From Hymenochaete sp. R1 (Eukaryota > Basidiomycota > Agaricomycetes > Hymenochaetales > Hymenochaetaceae), in contig JAFREE010000093.1 of assembly GCA_019400425.1 (NCBI GenBank), positions 31,956 through 95,955 of the forward strand: a stretch of DNA of 64,000 nt, read 5' to 3'. This document shows positions 12,601 through 22,500 of this stretch, piece by piece (positions within the stretch are counted from its first letter, which is position 1; each line of letters opens with the position of its first letter). A model generated the notes under the pieces. It worked only from the letters and a program-made list of their open reading frames with translations, made no database searches and was not told the DNA's origin. The position numbers and the translations under genes are program-made.

Positions 12601-12652
12601 GGTATACGTAGTCCGGTCGAAGATAGAGCAGACGAGTAGCTGATACTAGAGA
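9619..12652. other. Gene-poor stretch of about 3 kb
   Basis: No convincing coding gene. The first part should include the IMPDH promoter. The sequence then alternates purine-rich and pyrimidine-rich blocks, includes a G tract near 10029-10051, CGT triplet copies near 10927-10950, and CAACGCA-like tandem copies near 11455-11490. The longest frame, 228 codons at 11925-12611, has biased low-complexity composition and matches nothing I know. A long promoter, UTRs or a non-coding transcript are possible. I cannot tell. Confidence 0.5.
10029..10054. repeat. Poly-G tract
   Basis: A G-rich run with more than ten consecutive G inside the gene-poor stretch upstream of IMPDH. Similar tracts occur near 6630, 12450, 13346 and 62930. 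It could form a G-quadruplex or be length-unstable. Confidence 0.7.
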
Positions 12653-13332
12653 TTAGGCGCGACTAGATTGATGAATAAATCGGACGACGGTGAGGGCCGA
12701 AAGGAGTTCTAACAAACAGATCGTTGGTGAGGTGAGATAACACGAAAAAAAAATACGATGAAAAAAGATGCTTGGAACGAACCGGTAGCGATATGCCCGT
12801 ACGCTTCGTAGATGGTCAGGCTGCTCCCAGAACTGCTGGCGTACTGCGGCTCTCCAGGAGCCTTGGGCGAGTATTGCGCAGCGACGTAGCCGCGGCTGGT
12901 GGTACACGACCATTCAAGACCTTCAGGCGTCCGCGACACGACAGACCAAGTGTAATCTTCGTCGTCACTGCACCTGAAGACGCGCGCGATGGGCGATTTG
13001 GTCGCTTTGACCGGCCTCAGCCACGAAGAGATGGGCATCGACACGCCCTCCCTTACGAACAGAACGGTGCCAGCGTCGGCGCTGGCGACGCCGATACCGC
13101 CAAAATCGAGCACAACGGAGGGTTCGCGACCAAAGTGGCCGGCGGTGAGGGCACGAGGGGAGGATCGTGCGCTTAGTTCGTAGATGCGGATGCTGGCGCC
13201 GAGAGGACAGCCGTTTGATGGGGATGCGGCTGAGATACCGAAGAAGAGACGGTCGTAGAGCTCGTCGAACTCTGTGTTGGCGACGTCGCCGGTGCGGTCC
13301 TCGAAGATATAGGGAATTCCGAAGGTAGGCAT
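12653..13332 (-). CDS. Small basidiomycete protein, DUF6593-like
   Basis: Two exons, 13332-12783 and 12708-12653, join in phase to give 201 residues. The second exon supplies LLSALTVVRFIHQSSRA, which completes a C-terminal hydrophobic helix. The middle shows DEDYTWSVVSR, LEWSCTTSRGYVAAQY and SLTIYEAYGHIAT. That order (Trp strand, Cys/Gly strand, 'VA.Y', final helix) resembles the DUF6593 family common in mushroom genomes, whose function is unknown. No signal peptide was seen. It is flanked by two gene-poor stretches. The assignment is by recalled pattern and needs a profile search. Confidence 0.62.
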
Positions 13333-15402
13333 TGTGCTGATGGGGTGGGGGGGGGGGGCTGTTGTCGACGTTGTCAGATGCTGATGATGACGATGATGGG
13401 TTATGACGACGACAGCGACAACGGCTGAAGATGGTGGTGAAAGGGCGAGGAGACAAGACGAGAGGGTGAAGGGAACAAGAAAAGAGTCGAGTCGAATGAA
13501 AAGCAGGAGTATAAGTATTTTTTAAAGGATCCGAGGAAAGCGCGTTTCATGTATCCTTTTCTTTCTATTTTAAATTTTTGGTTCAAATTAGGCGCGGACC
13601 GATTGAAACGACTCGGAGATTCCCGTCCATAGCCTCGGTCACTTCCGTCCCAAAAAAGCGTGTCTTCGGCTTCGGCATCTTTGATTCAGTCAGACTTGCC
13701 ATAAAGGGAGGAGTCTTGCCCAGAAGACGTAATATTTTTACACCATTGTGGCTGAAACAAGAACAAGAGCGGAAATCCGGAGAGAGCCGAGAATCGGTAT
13801 CATGGCTCGGCTAGATCAAAGGACCGTTCTTACGGAGTTCGGCTCATCCTTCCCGTTGTCCGACTGACTTCTCTCTTTCCTGCGTCGTCGCTCGGTCGGT
13901 CGTCGTCATTCGAGTTTCAGTGGAGGCAGCTCTGCAAGTCCCGATTCTCTGCCTTTGAGTCGATGAACCGCGTTCTTTCAAGATTCCAAAGGCTTTTTTC
14001 GTCTGTCTTTCCTGACTTTTCTGTCTTTTGTTGTTGCACGCAGTCTCACTCTAACCCTCGCTAAAATCCATTACCGACGCCGAGCACAGGGAACGAGGAA
14101 GGGGCAAAGAAAAAAATATACATCGACGACAACGACGCACGTATTCGCGGGTACCTTGTCTCCTTCCGATTAACGAACCCACCGTCCCCGTTGCCATTTC
14201 GCCCCTCGCTCCACATTCGGGCCCTCCGGAGCGTGCTCCCGACCCCGCCGAGACGAGACGCAAACAAAGAGTCGCCCTCGCTCGCTTCAGCTTCAGAAAC
14301 GCCCCATCCTCAACAAAGGCCCAATGACCAATGACCGCCATCACCGACGAGCATCCGTTGGCTTCTTTGCAACTTTTACACGTACGATCTGAACTTTCTT
14401 TGAATTCTAACTACGACTTCCTTGCGCGACCTCACGGCATCGTAAAAAGCACCATGATACGAGCGCACGCGACCTTCGCGCGCCTATTGTTACTAGTAAG
14501 TAAGTAGTAACTTAACTTTACCAGCTCTTAGGCTTGATTAAACCTCGCAAGCGAGCGTGCGGAGAAGTAGAGAAGTCCGGAATTTCAAAAAGTACATTCT
14601 ACCTAAGCACTGTGCATTGCCCACGCCCACGCACACGCACACGTCCGAACTCTGCCTTGGTCGCTTATGGCTTTCGTGGGCTTCGTGAATCGGATCAGGG
14701 ACACTCGGCTGTCGGAGCCCCGGAGTCATCCTTTTCTTTTTGCTCGACTCGACTCCTTTCGATTCGATTCGATTCTTGATAGGTTGGCTGGCTGACGAAC
14801 CCATCCGTCTCATGGCCGTATCGGCCGTATCTTACTACGTTTTTGACTTAGCCGCAATGTTTCGGGCCGAAGAGGCGCTCCTGCAACTCGTCATCTCAGC
14901 TAGTCTTCATGGTCATCGTCGCTGGACATTGCTGAATGCACCCGCCCTTTCCATGCACCCATGTCCGATGCGGACGTCAGGATCCAGGACAGCGGCCGTG
15001 TCGCTGATGAAGGTGGATGCAGTCTTAGAGTCGGTCACTTGCCTCCACAGGGACGATAGGTTGCTTCCAAATCTTTACCGAGACCTTTTCTTCATTGCAA
15101 AGTGCAGCGCTAGGGCTATCCATCTCCCACAAGACAGTGGTATTCCAGTATCCGGATACGGTTCATTTACCAGACTGATCGCAAACGGAGTCTTCGAGCT
15201 CTCTGCTTGGCTGGCTTACCAGCATTGAATCATGAGTTGGTATAGTACTCGAGTCGTAAGAGACGGTAAGGAAGCTGAGAATAAGTCTATTTACTCGTAA
15301 AATAGGTCCAAGCTTCCTTAAGCTTGATGCAGCATTCACTGACCACAACAAGCTTTTGCATCGCTCACTCCACTCCTCCGGCACCCTCTTTCACCCATCA
15401 CC
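13333..15402. other. Gene-poor stretch before the accessory region
   Basis: About 2 kb with a G tract near 13346-13358 just upstream of the 12653-13332 gene. A 162-codon plus-strand frame at 14740-15228 has a plausible but unrecognised sequence and is not called as a gene. Otherwise nothing was seen. Confidence 0.5.
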
Positions 15403-15600
15403 ATGAACAAAGACCCCGGTGTAACGTCACGGTTGTTCTGGCTGCACGGCGTTGCTGGGTGTGAGAAGAGTATCGTAGCTGCGTCAGCTCTGCATGAAGT
15501 TTGTTCGGGGATTGAGTGTTGTTGCAAATTCGACCCTGCGCCGATCATTCATTCCGACTTAGCCGAGCGTGCCACGTGTCGCGCACCCCCGTTGAGTTGA
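15403..15600 (+). pseudogene. Relic of a NACHT P-loop (NLR fragment)
   Basis: A 65-codon frame begins with an ATG, then reads SRLFWLHGVAGCEKSIVAAS. Lined up with the three intact NLRs nearby (LFWLFGVAGCGKSTIAAS), it is the Walker A segment with the critical Gly before Lys changed to Glu, and Thr changed to Ile after the Ser. The similarity ends about 30 codons later in an unrelated tail and stop, and no downstream NACHT motifs follow. It is best read as a decayed fragment of an additional NLR copy. It lies just upstream of the CRN-like kinase gene. Confidence 0.75.
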
Positions 15601-15628
15601 GTGATCCCTTCCACCACCAGCCACAACG

Positions 15629-18210
15629 ATGGCCATGGCCATGGTGGCGAACACAATAAAGGTCTGGTACTTTCTCATTGACCACAACAAGAAGCCCCTC
15701 GGACAGCCTACTAGTGATGATCTGCCTCAAGATGCCACTGCTGACGACTTCAAGAAGAAGATCAAGGAGACGAACGAGGATATTCTCAAGGCTGTCCCTC
15801 TCAAGAATATTGTCGTTTGGAGGTGCAAGGACAGGGATGTGGGCAAAGGATCTGATAAAGACTTGGAAGAGCACATCAAGGGCTTCGAGTTTTCAAAGGA
15901 AAGTGACCACGTCGAGAAAGTGACGTCAAGGACAAAGGTGGCAGGCCTTAACCTTAGCCTTGATCCGATTGAGGTCCTCATTGTGCAGATTCCCGGTGCG
16001 TCTCAAACCACTTCTCTCTCAGAATCCAACTCACTTTCTCTAGCTTTTGAGGATGCTTTGAACGGTGAGTGTCATTACACCTGACTTGACATTGCGTCCT
16101 CAAGAGATACCATAGATAGCGAGCACGCAAAGGACCACGCGACCAAGCTGAAGTACAAGGGGATCTTCATCAATGTCAGACGGAAGGGCAGAATCGAGGC
16201 TGGTGATGTAGACCAAAACAAGATAGAGCTCTGGGTGGGCGACTCGCCTTCTTTTGTCAGTGCTTTCAAACAGAAGCTAGCGAAGAAGCAGGCCAATTTT
16301 CCCGTACGTTTTCGCCTCCCACTTTGTGTGATTCGCTTCTTCCCATCGTCTTTATACCCCTTCCACAGAAAAATGTCGAAAATGTTGCCTTAAGTGAGTG
16401 GCTGCTGGAGTTGAAGAAGATTTTTGCCGAGGCAACATTGGTCGCTTCGTTGGAGACATCGACGCCTACAACGAAGCTCGATGAGGTAATAGCTGTGATG
16501 ACTGCTCTGAGGCTCGAGTTTGTAAATTCTATGGTCAAGATGCTGGATGTGTCGATGTACACGTACTTCTTCATGCATGCTACAGAACACCTCATGAGTC
16601 AAAAACAGGGCGGTCGTTCACAATGTATGTTGTAAGTGCGTGTATTTGCGCCTGTCGGTCTGCTTCTCATTATCTGTCATCAGCGGCTCCGAGCCCTGGC
16701 TCTTTAAGATGGTGATCACTGCCGATGATGAACCGGAGTGGATGACATACTCTCCTAAGAGCGACGTAGCATGGTGGCTGGACGAATACCCGCGTCTTCT
16801 GGTCGGAATCAGTTCGGAGGGCAGCATTGACGACAAAGCCCGATTGCTTGTACAAGGTGCATACTGTACGAGGCTTGCAAACCTACTGTTGAGCGAGAAA
16901 AAGAAGCAAAGGACGTTCATCCTTGTGCTTGTTTATGTGGACACGGAGTTGAAAGCCGAACGCTTTCTCTTTTTTCAATCCCCCCGGGAAACGGTACGAT
17001 ATCGAAAGAGTATATTTGTGGTTTAAAATCTGACCTCAGCTTCAAAGTGTAGTGCTTCAAAGAAGGCGAAAAGGGACAGCGGCGCTACCTCAGCAGAGAA
17101 ATTGGTCTCTCCGGAAGTCGAAAAGGTCTATTACGAAAGCGACGTGTTCGATTTGAAAAAGCCTATCGGAAGGCTGCGATTTCTTGAGGAACTCTTCAAC
17201 CTCGCTGACCTCCTTGGACAATGCGACTCTATATTAGGCGAGATAGACGAGCCTAAGGAACTGAAAGACCTGATCGAGCGGCGCATCAAGAAAACATTCC
17301 ATGGGTCCAACAAGCCAATCACGAAAGGAGGTGCGAACCAATCGCCTGGGAATAGTGAAGGCACAAAGGGGAGGGGCTCAAGTGAAGACGAGGAGCCTGA
17401 GCCTCCTTTCGAGAATACGGAGTATGAGTTGGTGCCAGAGCGTACATGTGATCCAAGATTTAAGGTAGGTTTATGGACGAACAATTGAATGTCTTATTGC
17501 TAATTTCTTCTTCCCAGCTTCCGCGTCATATACATAGAGTCAGTCGACGGTCAGACCCCGGGTGGCCAATATACATAGCCAAGCGACTCATCTATCTGGA
17601 CGAGCTTGAAATCCTTCAGACACTACACAAGAAGAGTCCGACCTGCGAACAGATCGTTGAATTGTGTGAGATACTTAACTCGGACGTGGGGACGTATATC
17701 GTGCTTCCCGAACTTCGATCTGTTGACGAGGAAATTTTCGTTGGTAGTGGCTTGTTACGGCCGTATTTTGTCGAGCTTAGTCGAGACTTGGCCAGAGGCG
17801 TCACCTTCATGCACGACAATGGGATTGCGCACCGCGATATCAAGCCCGGCAATCTGGTGTTCACTGAGGATTTCCGACTACAGATTATTGATTTCGACAC
17901 TTCTGTGTTCGTCGATGGAGAAGACGCAGAAGTCAGTGGTTACGTTGGCAGCGAGTGGTGGATGGCACCGGAAATCGGGTCGGAGGACGACCATCCACAC
18001 CCAATGTACAGCCCCATCCGTGCAGACCGATTCTCTTGCGGCCGCGTTTTCGAGGAATTTGAACGAATGAACGACGCAAATGATGAGGATGAGGGCTTGA
18101 AAGCGTTTGCAAAAAGGCTGATGGTTGAGAATCCTAAAGAGCGGCCGAAGCTGTCCGAGTGGCTGGAACCAAAGGAGAAGATCGACGACGAGACCGAAGG
18201 TGAGGGCTAG
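15629..18210 (+). CDS. CRN-like (crinkler) N-terminal domain fused to a protein kinase
   Basis: Introns are inferred near 15996-16043, 16065-16115, 16304-16373, 16633-16682, 16994-17047 and 17466-17519. The first 120 residues (IKVWYFLIDHNKKPLG, NIVVWRCKD, PIEVLIVQIP) look like the ubiquitin-like header of CRN proteins. The middle has DVAWWLDEYPRLLVGI, QGAYCTRLAN and FILVLVYVDTE, matching the segment I recall before the kinase in fungal CRN-kinases; it may be a restriction-endonuclease-like fold. The last 240 residues are a kinase: YIAKRLIYLDELEI (lysine strand), GIAHRDIKPGNLVF (catalytic loop), LQIIDFDTSV (DFD in place of DFG) and WWMAPEIG (APE). Its substrate is unknown. The TAG at 18208-18210 is followed in the same frame by 56 sense codons to a TAA at 18379-18381, so the true end may be later or the gene may be recently truncated. 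The ATGs at 15629, 15635 and 15641 are all possible starts. Confidence 0.75.
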
Positions 18211-18381
18211 GCAATACGCTCCGAAGACGAAACACTGATTGGCGCCGGAGACGAGGCACTGTCTGACAAAGAAGGCAAGATGTACAAGGCGAAGATGAGC
18301 GAGAGGCCGACGAAGCGTGCCCGAGTGGAATGTGATGAGCCAGGTGCGATGGCAGAAGACAGGTTGAATCCGCTGAAGTAA
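18211..18381 (+). other. In-frame coding-like continuation after the kinase stop
   Basis: Directly after the TAG, the same frame stays open for 56 codons with a charged composition (SEDETLIGAGDEALSDKEG, then RPTKRARVECDEP) and ends in TAA. The basic PTKRARV motif would fit a nuclear localisation signal, as in other CRN proteins. It could be the original C-terminus cut off by a nonsense change, or be reached by splicing around the stop (a GTGAGG donor lies just before it). Confidence 0.5.
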
Positions 18382-19572
18382 ACGCATCCGACGAAAAGGA
18401 CTACCGCGGAGACGTTAACAGACCGAGTTCCTGTGTATAAGTCTTGAAATGATAAAAACGACTCAGCTGTTTCGCGTTATATCGTCCGTAGGTACTAGTT
18501 AAATGTGCTTTTCTACTTGACTCTACTATAGAACCTGAGTTGGCAAATACGATGATTGTCGTCGACGTCGTCGAAAGGGAGGGAGAGAATGAAGGTCACT
18601 TCCTCTCCTCCCCCCTTGTCGTCAGCCTCACCATGAACATTGTCGAGCATCCATAAACAAAGTGAACCGTATTCAATCCAGCTTTATCCATCATCGGGAG
18701 CCTTTGAAAGCAACATAGTGATATCGGCAATGGTATTCTGACCATATCTTCCCGATTATACAGAGCGCACCCGCTGAGAATTATTTCAGACTTCAAGAGA
18801 GAGCTCTCTATCTTCAATTTTTAGGGTTACTATCTCTTCATCGTGACTAGGAGCGGGTAGCATGTGCCGTCATACCCATAGTAAGGAGTGGACGGGGCGC
18901 ATGGGTTTGCCATTCTGTGAATGAGATGGATGCGCCGGAGATGAGTGAGTCGATTGAACGAACGAAGAGGGACAGCGCTAGTGGGCGAGCCGGACTTCAA
19001 ACTTTGAAAGAAAGGACGGGACCGTTGACCGGGGACGTTGTAGTTTAGTTTGAATGGACATGAGTGAGTGAGTTAGATGAATGGAATGGGAAGTCAGTGT
19101 GTCTCGGGCCGGCCGTGATGTGCCGAGGATCGACAATCCAGCGGGTCGACGGGGAAAGTCCGGTTGTCCCTTTGTACTTCACCTCATTCGTCAGTAAACT
19201 GAAGACATCGGCCCAACCATCAAGTGGCATCCACAGCATGAAGTTGATGGACGCTATTTTATGCTTCCACTTATACCGGTTCTTGATGCAGTTGATCCAC
19301 GTTCTTAACCTAAGTCAAGGTGCTCTCTGTCGCTCGACCATTATGGCATTTCTCAATCATTGCTCAATCCGCCAAAGTACATACCATGCAATTGCTATGA
19401 AGAAGTCTAAACTTGCCAACTGCTTTCGCATGATGCGATAGAAGCGGGGTCCCATTGATCACGAGGAAGATACAGCCTCGATCCGTGCATGAAGACGGGT
19501 TCGCATTGCATTCACATTCAACAGACGCTCTTGCCAGTGCCCCTCTGGCCCCCATCTTTCTTCCCTACCACC
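18382..19572. other. Intergenic before NLR-1
   Basis: About 1.2 kb between the kinase tail and the first NLR. It should hold the NLR-1 promoter. A 125-codon frame at 19064-19441 has no recognisable family and is not called. Confidence 0.5.
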
Positions 19573-22500
19573 ATGACCAGTATACACGAGCTCCCCAACG
19601 AACCTCCTCGGTGAGAATCCACCTCCATCCCGTTCCAAAGGCCCAGTTGTTTACTCTTGCGCAGATTCATCAAGTTGACAAAGGTGACAATCGAGCATCA
19701 TAGGCATAGGTCGTTTAAGCGCCGCTGGCGTTCGCCCAGGTATCGCCTGATCATTCAACACCATACCGGCCTTGAAGATATCCTCGAGCGGCGTTCAAAA
19801 GCAAGAGAAGTTACTTTTGAGCCAGATGTGTACCTATCCATGCTACCTGAGGATAGGTGATGTTGCCTAATCGATGCTTTCAGCTTTCTTAACGCACAAT
19901 CTCCTGCGAATATTCAAATAACATGCAAGAACAGAAAAAAGAAGATTATTTCAGTCGGCTTGAAATTGCCCGATGAAGAGGAAGCTGACTATGAAAAAGT
20001 CATTGAAAGTGCGTCGCGACTTGTCTTTTCTCAAGAACAGTTCTAACAGTACTTTTCAGCGAACGGCGTCACTTTGAAGTTTAAACTTGGCGCAAGAGAG
20101 AAGGTATAATTGGAAGAAACCTATGACGTGCAAATACTGACAAGACAACCAACGCCTTTTATGGGTCGGACATCGCGAAACTTGAGCTCGAGGGAGCGGC
20201 AGCTAACTTGCACTCCAAAGAGACAACGATGCGCTGGCTTGGAATTTTAGTGAAATATTTGAATCTGATGGTAGACGTTGGCGCGGGCCCGGCAGAGGTG
20301 GGTTACCAAATGTTCTATGGTATGTGCCTCTGATTTACTTTTTCGTAGTTGGACGCAAAGGCCAAGGCAGTAGCTTCCGTAGTGCGTTCAGTCTTCAATG
20401 TAAGTTGTCAATACCAAAACACCTGCATATCTTGAACTTTTTATTTCTCAGAGGATTGCCAAAATCCCAGCAGTGTACCAGCGGCTCAAGGACGTCGTAA
20501 TATCATCTATGAACGATTTGGACAGCCATGCAGAGGCCAGAAAGAAATTCACGACCGAGAATGTCCAGAAAGCTCTAAACTACTTGCTGGAGCTCATCAT
20601 CAAAGCTGCGCGAGAGATATCGAGGTGCTACTCTCAGTCGATGATTAGTGAGTGGCGACATTTTCTGTTGTCTTTCTCAGGTAGCTCAATCTCTTTATAT
20701 AGTGTTTATGATCAAAGAAATCGTTTCGTCGAGGGCGGAGGAGGTTCTCGAGTTGGAAAGGAAGATCGAGGCACATAAAAATACAATTCGTGACGCGTTC
20801 CTCACCGAGATTCAAGGAGGGATCACCAAGATTGGAAGAGGGATCTCCGAGATCCAGGAAGGGGTAACAAAAGCGAATGATACTCTGGACCATGCACGTA
20901 CCCATCGCCGCGAAAAGCTCCTCCGGAAAATCATACCACCGAAAGAAAGTTTGTACACCGGAAAGCCGCAATGTCTTGATGGGACGCGGCAATCGATACT
21001 GTGCGGCATTCAGAAATGGTTTACTAACGACGCACGAACTTCAAGTCTATTCTGGCTTTTTGGCGTTGCAGGATGCGGGAAGAGCACGATAGCTGCATCA
21101 GCTTGTCGTTTGTTTGATGAGCGTGATGAACGGATGGCTGGCTCATTCTTCTGCAAGAGGGATCAGGAGGCACGAAGGGACCCCATCCTCCTCATTCGAT
21201 CGCTTGCATTACATCTCTCCAAGACCAATCCAACCTACAAGGAGGCTTTGTTGGATGCACTCGAAGATCCCGAAGTATTTGTTAACTCGGACTTGCAGTC
21301 ACAATTCGATCGTCTGCTAAGGAAGCCATTGCAAAAGTGCCCAAAGGTACGCGTGGACTCTCCGAAAGTGATCGTGTTGGATGCATTGGACGAATGCCAG
21401 GACTCCGAGACGGTATCGAAGCTATTGGTTGAACTGGTCAATCTTGCGCCATGGGTCTTGTTCTTACTTACCAGTCGCAATCTTCCCGGAATTCGTCAAC
21501 AGTTGCAGAGCATCGAGAACCAGATTGAGCAGCTGGATCTCTTTCAACACAATGCTACAAATGATATTCGAGCATATCTCACTCATCAACTCTCAAAGGA
21601 AGGACGACTTACAGACCTCCATCCCGTCGTTACCGAGGATATGATCGATATTCTCGTCTCCAAATCTGACGGGTTGTTCATCTGGATGCATACAGTTGTG
21701 GAATTCATCGTGAAAGTGGACGTTGGAAAAATGGAAGTGCTAGAAAGGGTCCTTAAAACGAAAAAGGATCCTGAATCGGAAGGCGCGCTGGACAGCATTT
21801 ATCGCTCCGTTCTCGAGAACGCGGCAGGACCTACGGAGACTGGGAAAAAAGTCGTTAAATTCATCGTTGGCTTCATTCTCATTACATCGTCTAACTCGTT
21901 ACTTACGATCTCGGGCCTTCGCGCATTCCTTCCTCCACCGCTTTATGTACTAAAAACGGAGTTTGATACAGTGTTCAACAAACTGCTACCGGTGCTCATC
22001 GTAGAGAATGGTCTCGTCCGCGTCTACCATATCTCCTTCCTCGATTTCTCGTCAAACAAAGATCGCTGCAAGGATTTCTTCATGGAACTGTCCGAGCTGC
22101 ACATGGTCATGGCCTCTGGATGCTTCGAGATCATGGATAAAGGAACCCGTAACGCGAAACGTCAGATGGTCGTTCCGTCTGGTCTCAAATTCAACATTTG
22201 CAAACTCGAGTCGTCGGATGTACCGAACAGCAAGGTGAAGGACCTCAACAAGCGAATTGCGATGAATATCTCCGCGGAACTTCGTTACAGCTGCTTCTAC
22301 TGGCTGAATCACCTTCTACACGCTTATTCAGAGGACCAGGGTTCGCACTTGTTTGACATGGTTCATCAACTACTGTGTAGCACGCGTGCACTCTTCTGGC
22401 TTGAGGCCATGAGCCTTTTTGATTCTCTACATACTGCGAGATCAATTCTTGGTCAATTACTGTCGAATTCCAAGGTATGCCACTTTTATATCAATTTACG

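Noticed and set aside
11925..12611. A 228-codon plus-strand frame in the gene-poor stretch
   Set aside because: Low-complexity, Arg/Gly/Cys-biased protein with no domain or convincing splice context.
14740..15228. A 162-codon plus-strand frame before the NACHT relic
   Set aside because: It could be part of a decayed gene, but no motif or paralogue in the window supports it.
20473..20778. Read-through frame over the splice site of NLR-1 exon 7
   Set aside because: It is only exon 7 read into the intron; the paralogues show the splice to the main exon.
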